Shown one piece after another: positions 1-11,288 of a DNA stretch of 64,000 nucleotides. Made by a program: the position numbers and the translations under genes. This DNA comes from Amylostereum areolatum. Lineage: Eukaryota > Basidiomycota > Agaricomycetes > Russulales > Stereaceae. The notes under the pieces are model-generated. The model worked only from the letters and a program-made list of their open reading frames with translations, searched no databases and was not told the origin of the DNA. Position 1 is the stretch's first letter; each line of letters starts with the position of its first letter. Location of the stretch: the NCBI GenBank assembly GCA_012932865.1, contig SAXG01000119.1, positions 19,990 to 83,989 of the forward strand. Direction: 5' to 3'.

Positions 1-349
1 AGAATGGATGTGTGATATACAGAAAGCAGGGCCTCGGGTGATTGGGTGTATACTCTCCTTTCCTACCGCTGCTATGGTCCCTGAGACGACGTGTATGTAC
101 TGCATATACTGACAGCTCGTAGCCTGTTCTGTGCGCGAGGAGCAAGGATGGAGTGGGAACAGTGTGAGCGAGCGAGGAGAGAGTACCATAGGATACAGTC
201 CGTCGATTGCGAGGGACTCGGCCGTGGGTAGAAAGTACGGTGTTGTTCCGCCAAACCCATCGTGTCTGCCATCCAGTGGGACGACACGCATGCACAGGAA
301 AGATAGGCTGAGGAACGCGGTTAGTGACATTTCCCTTCTCGAGCACATA

Positions 350-1070
350 CTACTCACCACCATGTAGCATGACACCCTCGTTCAATCCTCTTCCACTTCG
401 AAATGCCAAAGATGGCGTCGTCAATCTTGTCCTAAGTCCGTGGGCGTGCTTCGATATTTTGACATGTGCACGCGAACTTCGAAAAGGGTTTGGCACCGTG
501 TTCCGCAACCGTGATGAGAATACTGGGATAGATGGGATGAACCGATTCAATCGCCATGCTCGTACCCGTACGACCTTGAGTCCGTACGACCTTGAGTCCT
601 GTGCGTAAGCGGCGTCGAGCGAGGTGTGACTTGATCGTCGGATCTTGTCGCCTGTGTCGTAACGAGAGTAACGGTGGGGCTTGTTGTCGACGATCTCGAC
701 GTCGTAGCCAGGAGCAGTGTCGGGAGGGGTCGGGGGTGAGATGGAGGAGGCGTGGGAGGTCACAGGCCGCATGGTTGAAGTCAAGCGAGAGGGTGTGGGG
801 GTGCTGGGCGAAGACAAAGGTGGCAGTGTTGATGGGGAGGGGGAGGGTGTAGGCAGCGGGTGGCGGCCCTGGCGGGAAAGAAGTACGGGATGGTGGCGAG
901 GAGGGCATTGAGGAGTCGAAGAAGGTGGGGTTTGACGGCGAAAAATCTGAGGCAAGCATGAACGCGGAGATGAAAAGACGGTGGCGCGAGGAGCCCTTCG
1001 CGGCGAGGACGCCGCGACGCGTCACCGCCGGTCGGATAAGCGCCGACCGAGTTTCGATTTCAAAGGTCAA
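350..1070 (-). other. unassigned overlapping reading frames, possible degenerate gene
   Basis: Two overlapping minus-strand frames of 201 and 212 residues cover this stretch. One reads as Pro/Ser-rich and then DFNHAACDLPRLL. The other carries the only globular-looking part (GYDVEIVDNKPHRYSRYDTG). No pair of GT-AG sites that I could find joins them cleanly, and I recognise no family. It may be a small orphan gene, a frameshifted remnant or chance. Upstream bases 1-349 hold nothing I can identify. Confidence 0.2.
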
Positions 1071-1388
1071 AAGATGACGGCCAAACCCTTTGAAACTTGG
1101 GATTCATAATTATATACATGCTTGCTATTGGGCAAAAATATAAATCAGACTTCGATTTCACGGAACGGGGAGCTACTGACCTGGGGACGACGAATGCGGC
1201 GCATGTAGTTTGACCAGCATGAATCCGTACCGGGCCTGTACCAAAAATCCAACAGGACGACGGGATCCCGTCGTAGATTACTGTGCAGCGGGATGGGGTC
1301 CGGGGATCGTTTGGTAGACGGGATTCTGTGTTTGTCAGTTATCATAGACCATGAATGAACCTAGTAGGCCTGCTCACCTCGGTGGAGC

Positions 1389-4300
1389 TCAGTCGGGAAC
1401 ATAAACAGCCCGTGATAGGGCGCCGCTACGGTCAATGATTGCCCATCGTGAACCTGGGAGTGGTACCCGTCCAACCAGACATTCCACACAGGTAAGGTCG
1501 AAAAACTGTTCCGTTTCCGCCTCATCTTTGTAGTAGTGGATGTCGATGCCTGGGTCTGGGTGTCCGTTTTTCTCTGCATCGACGCACCGCCTAATTCCAG
1601 CTAGGAGGATAGCTTCGGGCTCTGTGGAGCCAATGAGAGGTGATGTTGGAACGTGGATAGCGTAGAGGTGTTGTAGGCGGCCGTAAAAGGTGACATTTTC
1701 ATACTGAGGAGTGTGATTGCGGTGGCGGGCATGTACGTCGACCAATACTTGATACTGGGTGGAGAAATACATGAGTAACATGGAGACGTACGCATGATGG
1801 GAGCAAACGCACGCGTATATATGTCATGTCTCGACGGTCATCCCTAGCTGAGTACAAATGCGCCGCAGAGATAGTGTCACCGTCGTTGATGCGAACCCGG
1901 GCGTACTCCTGTATTGATGCATTCTTGACAAGATTCTTGAGGGTGGAAAAGTTGGCGGAAGGCACATTGTACCGCGTAGCGAGGGTCTTGGATAGACGAG
2001 TGAGGGTCGTTGCGTCGAGTACTAGTACAGGGCGGATGACAGGAAGTAGGGCATATGTAGGATCTAGTGGCCACCACGAAGAAGTGAGCTGATGCACTGT
2101 AGCATGGATGATGCTATTCTTACAATTAGGTGCAGTCAAGGACTGTGCGGGCAGGGTGCTTTCCGGGCGTGGATGGAGGCGAAGAACATCGCCATCTTCC
2201 AGACCATAAACAAGCATGACCTGGAACAGCTGTGCGCACTCGACGACATAGCGATCCAGGGAGGCATCGGGTCTTTTACGACTCTTGATAGCGGGGCGAA
2301 TGAGGCCACAGTACCGTTCCATGGGAAATGCCCAGTACGCCCATACCGGCCCACAAGCGAGAACAGAATCGGCGATATGGAGGAGGGCATGGATAGTGAG
2401 CGGGCACGTAGATAGGCGAGTAGGATTATACTGGTAATATAACCTGTGTAACGTAGACGATGTGAGCAGAACTTTGATGCAGCACTGAACTATACGCTCA
2501 CTCTTCGAAGTGTTTGACCCAATCAATGAACCCTTGCCGGAGTTGGTCAATTTCGTCGTATGTGATGGTAAATTGGAGACATGTGTGGAGAAGCTTGACG
2601 AGGGCTATAAAGTGATCGTAATATTTTGGATCCCGGAATTTCCGCTCAAGGAGAACGGGACCAAGGTAGAGCGTCCAGAAGGACCAGGTGTCCGCCGTGG
2701 TCGCAGTCTTGTCCGCAACGAAATTGGGAGGTTGCGCTCCATAGCATCCAGGTATAGTAGAACCTGACGCCGACGTTGCGGATCCGATAGCGTCCCATAC
2801 AGATGACTGAATGATGTACGCCCCAGAACCCTCGTTGAGATCCTTGAAATCGCCTGTCCAGAGGAGAATAAGGTTTTTGATCGTGTTCTCCCATATGAGG
2901 TGCATAAAGTCGTATGGAAACGACTTGGATAAAGAGAGAGACGGAAGTTGTGAGAGGATGGGGACACCTTTGATGCCATAAAGCTTTGCTAGTCGAGCAT
3001 TCTCCGTTAAAGTGGTGGCTGATTGAACTGCGACCGCTTGCTCCATCATCTCAACGTGTGTTCGGCGAGGGAGATTTGCGGGGTCGTAAACGGCGACTAC
3101 GTTGGGGTCTTCACTGGCAATGACCGTGGGGTGGTTGGCACGATTAAGAGGGACATAATGGGCAGTGGAACGCGTGTCGGGGACGCGTACACCTGTAATC
3201 TTGCATATACGGCAGGGAGACAGACCATTGTGGCCTTTCATCCGCATCAAGAGCGAGATGGCTGGGATATCGCCAAAAACAAGGATAAGGTATGCCCGAA
3301 GCATAAAGGACTCCTTTCGGAGAGCATCCCATGCCTTAACACCCTTGGCCAGTTCGAGAAGTTCGGCAACGAGGGGGAAAAGGAACGAGTCCATGTCAAC
3401 AGGCTTTTTTGGTCCTGGAACGATGCCGATGGTAATGATGTTTTCGATGAGGAATCGGATTTCGGGAGGCAGATTGTAATTGAAGAGGATGATAGGCCAG
3501 CAAGTAGTCTTGCGCCGACGAAAAGGAGCGAACCCGTCCGTTGACGCTCCCAGAGCGATATCCCGACCATCCCCAAAAAACCGATGAGGTAGCTCCATTC
3601 CGCCGATGACAACCTGCTTGCCTCGTAGTGCACGGTAACGATGGCCGTCGAAGACGTCTGAAACTTCCTGAGGGACACGCTCATGGTTGGCACGGTATTG
3701 CATTTTCTCGGCCATGGATTCACTGCCAGAAAATGCGAGAAGGCGAGGGATGAGAGGGATATAAGTAAAATGTTTCTTTGCGCGTCCATTGGATGTGTAT
3801 CGATCGGTTTTGCAGTGAGGGCAAGCAGTGAGGTTCACAAGGGATCCGGTATAGCAGACACATGATTGTGGGCAGCAGTCGTACAGTTTGGGTTTGAAGC
3901 CTGCAAGAGATGCAAGCCGAGTCTGCGCCTCGTCGGGAGATGTAACACCTGCTCCAGGAAATGCGAACGGGAGGTCCATGTAGGCAGTGTCTGTAATGTG
4001 GTGTTTCAACTTGAAGGAATACTGTCGTAGAACCGCACGGTCTAACTGACTGAGGTCATTTACTAAGTAAACACAAACTTAGACGTGCGATCGTTGATAT
4101 CGGAATGGATATTGCGTACCATCCAGCTGTGTACGCCTCAGGAAATTGTCATCCTCTGCCAGCAAGAGCAATGGATCATCAGGATCGAATGCACCAAATG
4201 TGTCGTCGAGTTCGTGGTCTGAGTCCACTGTGGCATCATGGTCCCAGGCCAACAGTATATCATCTTCATCGTCCTCGCCATCTTCCATCCAAAGAGCATG

Positions 4301-4855
4301 GAAGCTCTGATCCTGAAGTTCTGTCTCAACGGCATCGGCGTGGTCACTGCCAGGAATTGGCCCATCTAAAAGCGACCAAACAATCAGCTCCGTACATCTC
4401 GTACAAGCTTGAGGACGTACCGTCGGTCAGCATATCCATCATACTACAATCTTCTGCACTGTCGGTACTTGCGACACCGGTTGGTCGTAACACGGCTGTA
4501 TAGGAGGGTTAGATGCTTTGTAGATGCTGAAGGCTGAAGGGAAACACACCAAGCGCAGGATCTCCCGTCTCCAAGCCAGTGTTCATAGCGGTAGATTGCA
4601 AACCGGGAAATTTATCTGAAGACATGGTTTAAATGAGTCTCATCTCAGGTGCATACTGCCGAATGGATACGCACCAGTCCGAGCCCGCTTCCTTAGATGG
4701 CCTTTCTCTAGGCTGGTGAGCTCGTTGACCACTTGGTGACCCATCTCCGAGTGAGCGAGAAGCGCTAGGTGCTCTCTTTCGGTCTTCCGATGAACCTTCT
4801 TGCCGCAATGTCCACAAAGGACAAAGTCGCTCTGACGGTCTTGTTTCGGAGGCAT
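1389..4855 (-). CDS. Tnp2 (CACTA-type) transposase, apparently intact
   Basis: Transposase of the tnp2 family (Pfam Transposase_21), which moves CACTA-type DNA elements. Seven exons join into 1041 codons plus stop: 4855-4675, 4615-4550, 4495-4421, 4365-4120, 4062-2502, 2443-1813 and 1754-1389. The N-terminus starts MPPKQDRQ and has a short zinc-finger-like CxxC region (LCGHCGKKVHRKTEREH). An acidic stretch follows, then a Cys-rich cluster (DCCPQSC ... CPHC). The tnp2 core shows ASTDGF near residue 365, FNYNLPPEIR, GHNGLSPCRIC and PYDFMHLIWENTIKNL. Near the C-terminus is YWAFPMERYCGLI. These are hallmark blocks of fungal and plant tnp2 proteins. All six introns are 54-59 bases with GT-AG ends, and there is no internal stop or frameshift, so the copy may still be functional. 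The N-terminal exons are inferred from splice sites and are less certain than the core. Confidence 0.9.
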
Positions 4856-5225
4856 AGTGTTGGTGACAAAAGTGGGCTGGATTTTGGATGTGATGGAAGA
4901 AAAATACAAAGTCGACAAAGTCGCAATCGGTTGAAACTTGAGTATCTCTCGGAGTTTGGTGCTGAAGATTACGAGTGCGATTGTACGCTGTATGTTCCAT
5001 AGAAACCGCAAAATACAATTATGAATGGCCTGGAGATGGCGAAAAGGAGCATGTTTGACACGGTGGACGTACCTTCTGTTTCAAATTCGTTGCTGAGGAC
5101 AGGCACTCGCAGCCCCCCCCGTTGGGGACAGACTTGGAATATAAATAGTCGAGCCAACACTGCACAATTCACCACTCCATCCCCGTCTCAATCACACCAC
5201 TCCGACACATTCTCTACTTCTTCCA
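4856..5225. promoter_or_regulatory. shared divergent promoter of the transposon genes
   Basis: This 370-base gap separates the divergent tnp2 and accessory genes. A TATA box (TATAAATA, 5140-5147) lies about 80 bases before the plus-strand ATG. A run of eight C sits at 5113-5120. Nothing else was recognised. Confidence 0.5.
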
Positions 5226-6158
5226 ATGGCAAGCACGGTCACCACTCCTGCTCTTGCTCAGGCTACGCCTCCGACTCCTGCAACGGCTCCAGCTCAGCGC
5301 AACAAGGCACCGTCGAACAAGGTACTTACCAAAAGGGACCTCGAGGCAAAGCTTCGCGAGTATGAACGTGAGTTGCAGGTTTCTGTATTGAACTTGTATC
5401 CGTTAGACGACACGCTGATGACATACGGGATATGTTTCACCTTCAGAACGCTTGGAGGACCAGCAGAAACAGGTCGACCATGTTACTAGCCTCAATGTGC
5501 AGCTCACTGCGGACATTGAGACTGCGAAGATCTCCAACCCAACGCCTCTCAATAGCAACGGCCTTATCGCATGCCCCAAGGCTGTCAAGGGCTCTCACGA
5601 GCCGGCGTTCTATATGTCCGACATTCGAACCTTCCTCAATGACATGGATGACGTCGAGGATGGCAGCGAGTACTATCGAAGCATGCGGGTGAGTTTCATT
5701 CCTCACTGACATTCCCTGTTCACTCACAATAGCCTAGCGCATGACACGCTTCAACATGAACCGTGCGGGAATGGATCTATCAAAGACCTATAGTGAGCTC
5801 AAGCACTCCGAGCAAGTCACTCGCGTTTGCAAGTCGGCGAGTGACTCACCTTTGCTTTATCCTCCGGATGTACTGACCTCCTAGTGTCTAGATCCGCCAG
5901 GAATACCCTGCCGCCGCTCGCTTTGAGAATGACTGGGCTACCCGGGCCTTCATCCGTCAGTACTTGAGGAACAATTCATGGAAGAGGAAGCGCACCGACG
6001 ACCACGATGGTGATCAAGACGAGGAGTTAGATGGCCATTCAGGTTCGGGTACAGGCCCCAGTGCAGGGTTACAACGTCTAGGTCAGATAGCGGCGACGAA
6101 GCGCGCTCGTCTTGAGGACCAGCCCACGCGCGATAAGAGCTTGAGTCCTGATGCTTGA
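5226..6158 (+). CDS. small coiled-coil, basic-tailed protein beside the transposase
   Basis: Four exons (5226-5367, 5447-5688, 5738-5824, 5892-6158) give 245 residues. I recognise no named domain. The N-terminus is Ala/Thr/Pro-rich (residues 1-35). A predicted coiled coil follows (about residues 35-75, LTKRDLEAKLREYEQRLED). The middle has FYMSDIRTFLNDMDD and ENDWATRAFIRQYLRNN, and the tail has two basic patches (WKRKRT, TKRARLE). The charged coiled coil and basic tail suit a nuclear or DNA-associated protein. Together with its divergent position next to tnp2, that suggests a transposon accessory protein, but this is inference. The last intron (5825-5891) uses a weak GTTTGC donor, though its branch-like CTGAC is good and the frame is preserved. 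Confidence 0.6.
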
Positions 6159-7141
6159 AGTGAAGATGTTTCTAAGGTTCGTCTTCGAGTTGCCTCGAGC
6201 TTTCTATATCCTGATGAGTGCTTCCCATTTAGCACCCCTGTGGCCAATACCCAGTCCAATTCATAACGTACATATTAATTCTTGTCGGCCATTGAGCCGT
6301 CTCTTCTGTCTTTTCTCGTCGCTTCGTGGTGTGCGGTGGTGGTGCCGACGCGCGTTGCATCCACTCGCTTTGGCTTCCTTCTGATAACCCCTTACTTGTT
6401 ACGTAGCTATCTAATATATTTCGCACGTGTTGTGCGCGATATCGAAACCACCGTCTGATCATTTGCTGAATCTCATCTCGATGCGTAAGCTGCAAAATCA
6501 GCAACATGAACGGAGGGTATTTTCAGGCTGTAGGATCCGGTTGTTTTCATACCTACCAGCACCGAAATCAAAGCCCCTTTGAAGGCTGAACATCAGCACA
6601 TAACATCAGCATGGAAATATGCACTTCATGCCAGAGGTGTAAATCCGCACTTCGTGCCGGACGTGAAAAGTAGCATCTCACCTCCAACGTGAAAAATAGG
6701 CGGAGTAGCTGACTGAAAAACAGGCGTGAAGTTTCACCTCAAAATGTTGTTCTTTTCAAAGTGTAAAATCCCGGGAAAAAAGCGGTGAAATGGTACTTTT
6801 TTCCAGTGCTTTTCACTCATTGAAATCAGACCGGGAAAGACTGATATTCATCACACTGGGCTGAAAGTGAGTCGTCTACAAACTGAATATGATCGTGAAT
6901 AAGGCTGATTAGGGCGGTGAAAATCACCCCACGGTACCCTCCTAGTGAACGTCGTGCATACTATTACATACTACGCGGAGAACTCGTGACAGCCGTTGGG
7001 ATCTCGATGGGCATCAACGAGGATGGGGTTTCACTTGTCCGGGGTGTGGGGTGCGGGGCGGACCGTGCGTGCCGGTGCCGAGGGGTAGGCGTGAGGGGTA
7101 GGAGACACGCGGGGCAGGTTCCGTTGACCGCTTTGCGAGGG
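6159..7141. other. non-coding, repeat-bearing stretch after the transposon gene
   Basis: No gene is supported here. Roughly 6600-6930 is AT-richer than its surroundings and dotted with GTGAAA/TTTCAC words. The next gene's TATA box lies at the right end. Confidence 0.5.
6619..6697. repeat. three imperfect tandem repeats of about 27 bases
   Basis: Two units share GCACTTC[AG]TGCC[AG]GA followed by a GTG-AAA end. A third, more diverged unit ends CCAACGTGAAAAA. Related GTGAAA and TTTCACC words recur up to 6930. Subterminal repeats of this kind are usual near CACTA-element ends; the link is inferred. Confidence 0.45.
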
Positions 7142-7148
7142 TATATAA
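7142..7148 (+). promoter_or_regulatory. TATA box of the MFS transporter gene
   Basis: TATATAA lies 73 bases before the ATG at 7221, with a pyrimidine-rich leader between them. Confidence 0.6.
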
Positions 7149-7220
7149 CACCCGCCAGCCTTTTTGCATGCTCCCCGGAGCGTCTGTCTCACGCCCCTCT
7201 CCCCCTCCCCCGCCGCCCCC

Positions 7221-9425
7221 ATGTCTTGGTCGCAGAATCTCTTCCAAAACAGTCACGCGTATTGTGAGTATCGCACAGTTCAGTGGCAGCTTAGGATGCT
7301 TTAGATGCGGGGTCACGGCGACTGGACTGACTCGATTGGTGTGCAGGGCTTGCTTTCATTGCGTACTGGGGGATCGTCTTGTTCGGATACGATACGTGCG
7401 TGTTTTGTTTCGTCAATGCATCTGTTTCATGGCTCACGTTTGTACTTTTCAGCGGTGTCGCGGGAGGTGTCGTTAACGCGCCCTTCTTCCAACAGCACTT
7501 TGGGCTCATCCAGGACGGCGTGGTCGACAAAACCCGCATTGCCAACCTTTCGTCCAACGTAGTCTCGGTCTTGCAGGGTGGTGCTTTCTTCGGGGCTCTC
7601 AGTAGCCCTCCGGTATCCGGTATATCGTTAACTTCCACGCCGTCTGCAGCATTACGTCTAACGCGAGTTGATTCCTTCAGCGAAGATTGGACGAAGATGG
7701 ACCTTGATTGTCTACACTCTCATCTTCTCTGTCGGGGCCGTACGTACTTAGAACGCCCCCATCTGTTCCGCAGCCGCTCATCCAAACGGTTCTGATAGGT
7801 CCTTCAAACTGTTGCGGGTAATGGACGGGGCTTGAATTACATCTACGGAGGTCGCGTCGTCGCTGGTTTTGGCATCGGCGCTGTTTCTGCCGTAGCACCC
7901 GCCTACGTGTCCGAATGCTCGCCGAAGGAGGTCCGTGGGCGTGTTACTGGCATGTTCCAGATCATGGTCGCCTTGGGCGTCATGCTCTCCTACTTCATCA
8001 ATTGTGAGTTACCTCGTCTTTCTTTTGTGTCTCTGCGCTGAGGATCGTGGGGCTAGTCGGCGTTTCTGAACACGTCCACGACAGCACGAAGGTCTGGAGG
8101 ATCCCATTTGGCTTTCAGCTTGTACCCGCGGGAATACTGGTCCTCGGTCTGCTTACAGTCAAGGTAAGAGACTTTACGTTGGTTCTGAACACACCCGTTG
8201 TAGTATTTACCGACCCCGCCCCCGCTCGGCAGGAATCGCCCCGTTGGCTTGCTTCCAAAGGTCGCATCCAAGAAGCTCTCGCCAACCTCGCATACTTCCG
8301 CAAAATGGACCCCGACTCCGATTACGTGCGCGGCGAGCTCGCCGAGATCGAGGCGGCCATCGTCGAGGAGCGGCAGGCTCGCGCCGACCTCGGGTTCAAG
8401 GAGGCGTTCATCGGGAAGGGCAACTGGCCTCGCTTCCTCATCGCGTTCTTCATCTTCTTCCTTCAGCAGTGGTCTGGACAAAATTCAGTCAGCTACTACG
8501 CGCCGCAGATCTTCGAATCCGTGCGTATTCTGCCGTACTTGTTCCCTCACCCGTTGTGAAGGCACTCATTTCAATTCATGGGGGGGATTTCAGATCGGGT
8601 ACACGGGCGCGACGAACTCGCTTCTGGCAGCTGGCATCTACGGCATCGTCAAGCTTGTCGCGACCTCCCTTTTTGTGTTTTTCCTGGCCGACTCTCTCGG
8701 ACGCAAGCCGTCGCTGTTTATCTCCGCGATGGGCATGGGCATCCTCTTTTTCATCGTTGGTGCGCTGCTGAAGGAGTTCCCGCCCCCGACCGGCGCCGGA
8801 GTCAAGCCGCCGACAGCGTCCAAGGCCATGGCCGCGATGATATACATCTACGTGTGCTTCTATTCGATGGGGTGGGGTCCGCTGCCATGGGTGTACGTCG
8901 CCGATATCTTCCCCACGCGCACGCGCCACTACGGACTCGCCCTCGCGTCCGCGTCGCAATGGCTATGGAGTACGTCGTCCCCCCTCCTTTTCCCTGTTCA
9001 CGTGCTCACGATTTGGGAAAGATTTTGTCGTGTCTAAGGTCACACCGACGATCCAGCAACAGCTGGGTTACAAGATGTTCCTCATGTTCGCCGCGCTCAA
9101 CATCGGCGCCATGGCTGTCTTCTCTTTGTGCGTTTCCTTTCCCCCCCGGGTTCCCTTGCTCCTCCCTTGAGTAGATCTGACGACGGAAAATCCTGTGCAG
9201 GTTGATTCCGGAGACGAAGGGTCGCAGTCTCGAAGAAATGGACATTATCTTTGGCACGACGACGGCCGACCAACGTTTGGCGCACATCGAGCAACAAGAA
9301 AAGGGTGCGTGCAACTTTTGTCTCCCTCTTTTCCAATCCTCTCATCTGACGGCTCCCTCTGTGCAGAACTTGAGCACGAGCGCGAAGGGGTGGACTCTGT
9401 GCAGTCGCTTGACAACAAGGCCTGA
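7221..9425 (+). CDS. MFS sugar-porter family transporter, quinate-permease-like
   Basis: A 12-span plasma-membrane transporter of the sugar porter family. Eleven exons (7221-7263, 7347-7395, 7453-7619, 7681-7739, 7799-8003, 8057-8163, 8233-8520, 8594-8969, 9022-9127, 9201-9304, 9367-9425) give 520 residues, the usual family length. Visible signatures are FGYDTGVAGGV in helix 1, KIGRRWTL after helix 2, GRVVAGFGIGAVSAVAPAYV, PKEVRGR and ESPRWL. Further on come FFLQQWSGQNSVSYYAPQIF, GRKPSLF and the closing PETKGRSLEEMD. The spacing and words such as NVVSVLQGGAFFGAL and NGRG resemble fungal quinate permeases (qa-y/QutD). The substrate cannot be read from sequence: quinate, a hexose or another polyol are all possible. 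It lies 416 bases before a TatD gene on the same strand. Confidence 0.9.
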
Positions 9426-9841
9426 GCCCTCACCCCCCACCCCACCCCCGCCGCGCGATCTTGGACATAAATCCCAGGTCGACCCGGTTGTTTACGCTGT
9501 CTGGATCCTGGAGAGTTCCGTTGTCTACATTAGTCTTGCTGTTTCACGCTTACGCCTTCATGTACCTTGTACCAACATCACCTGTATATTAATGACGGTG
9601 CTCGTGCTTGTTCTTCATTGGATGCCCATGGTTACTTTTGGACTCCTTGGAGAGATGTGTGCCTGCGCGAGTTTGCTGTGCCATGAGTTGGACTTCGAGG
9701 TCACGCGCGACTTGCTCGAAGTCAACGGCCACGATGATTATCTCTCGCCTTCGTCTCTTTCCTTTACTGTCCCATCTCACCCTCGTCCCAGCGAATCGTA
9801 TCCATCGCCTGCACTACCATAAACACTCCCACAAATCCACC
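9426..9841. other. intergenic, no gene seen
   Basis: This 416-base gap between two co-directional genes carries the transporter 3' end and the TatD promoter. An open frame at 9608-10456 overlaps it but only reads through the next gene's intron. Confidence 0.5.
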
Positions 9842-11086
9842 ATGGGAAAGAACAACAAAGGGCCCAAAATTACCGAAGACTGCTTGCTCCTTCCGTCCCC
9901 TCCGTCCGCGACTTCAAACCCGATCGTTGACACCCATACGCATCTCGTGTCCACGTTCGCGGCGTATCGACAGAAATTCAAGGAGGGGAGGTACGAGACG
10001 GTGTATGAATTCGTGAGGGGGATGTACGAGGGGCGAGGCGTGGAGGCTATCGTGGATGTGTGGTGTGAGGCGCCGGTAAGGAGAACCTGGAGGGAGCTCG
10101 CGGATTCGGCGCTGACGGGGGAGGGTTGGGGCGGGTTGAAGTATTGGTTCGTTATGGGTGAGTTTTATCTACATCACTTTTCGAGGTTTGACGTTCAGTC
10201 AGTCTGCTGTGAACACAGGTGTGCATCCGTAAGTCACTCGCGTCTTCCGGCCTGCCCTGGTTTAAACCGGCGCGCAGACATGATGCAAAGCACTACGACG
10301 ATGTCGTCGAGCGCGACATGTACGTCGTTCTTGATTCCCTTTCTATCGCGTTGCTCATGCGCAACGGAACGGCAGTCTGGAAGCCATGGCGCACCCACGC
10401 TGCGTCGGCTGGGGCGAGATCGGGCTGGACTACCACTACGACAACTCCCCACGTGAACTGCAGCAGGAGGTGCTCGCGCGGCAGTTGCGACAGGCGGTGC
10501 GGTTGGGGAAGCCGCTCACGATCCACACGCGGGAGGCGGACGAGGACATCGAGAGGATATTGAAGGCGGAGGTGCCGAAGGATCACAAGGTACGATTCTC
10601 CGCCGGTGCTCAAGTACAGAGCTCGTACTGAGAGTGCCTATGCGTGCAGATCCATGTGCATTGCTTCACGGATACTTTGGAACTGGCCCAGCGTCTACTG
10701 AACCACTTCCCGAACCTCTACATCGGCATCACTGGTGAGTCTTCCCCCTTGATCCTCTCGGAAAGCTCATGCCCCAACCTCTCACGCCAGGTGTCATCAC
10801 ATACTCCAGCAACCTCAATACGTCCGCCGTCATCCGCCACTTCGCCGCTTCCGCACCCGACTTGCCACCACGCATCCTCCTCGAGACGGACGCGCCGTTC
10901 ATGGTGCCTGCGAACTTGTACGGGGCGCTTCCGCCAGCGGTAAAGAACGCGCGGCTGCCGCTGTCGCACACGGCGATGATCCCGTGGACGGCACAGTTCG
11001 TGGCGGAGGTGTCGGGCGGGAAGTGGGGGGTGGAGGAGGTGATGAAGTTGGGCAGGGAAAATGCGAGGATAGTGTACGGGGTATGA
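9842..11086 (+). CDS. TatD-family metal-dependent hydrolase/DNase
   Basis: TatD-type TIM-barrel hydrolases are metal-dependent nucleases; fungal relatives are often annotated as Cut9-interacting protein Scn1. Six exons (9842-10157, 10219-10228, 10278-10319, 10376-10589, 10650-10734, 10791-11086) give 320 residues. Metal ligands in family order are DTHTH (HxH near residue 32), GWGEIGLDYH (Glu), IHTREAD (His), HCFTD (His) and LLETDAPF (Asp), so the active site is complete. Exon 2 is only 10 bases and encodes the conserved GVHP turn; without it the frame breaks. The protein ends at the barrel with no added domain. Confidence 0.9.
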
Positions 11087-11288
11087 CTTTGCTAGTCCGT
11101 TTGGTCCTTCAGACTGCCCGTTGTTTTGTTAGCAGGCAGATACTTCTACGTCATCACCATGGTGAAAACCGTGCTGTACGTATATTGCAAAAATGCGTAT
11201 AGATAATTCATAAGATAGATATGCCTCTTTCTGAAACCTAGCGCATTAGGATGATGGCATCTGCCAGTGGGGCGAGGTACGTGTACCC

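Larger units (their letters stand above)
1389..6158. mobile_element. CACTA-like DNA transposon, minimal extent
   Basis: The minimal block is the tnp2 transposase plus the divergent gene at 5226-6158, which share a 370-base promoter gap. A second gene beside the transposase is known from plant En/Spm-type CACTA elements (TnpA beside TnpD). Applying that here is inference. I could not find convincing terminal inverted repeats. Candidate subterminal repeats lie at 6619-6697, and a TAGTG at 6943-6947 would fit a CACTA right end, but no matching CACTA was seen on the left. Confidence 0.5.

Noticed and set aside
8244..9174. Three overlapping alternate-frame ORFs in the transporter
   Set aside because: The in-frame exons of the MFS transporter explain the region fully.
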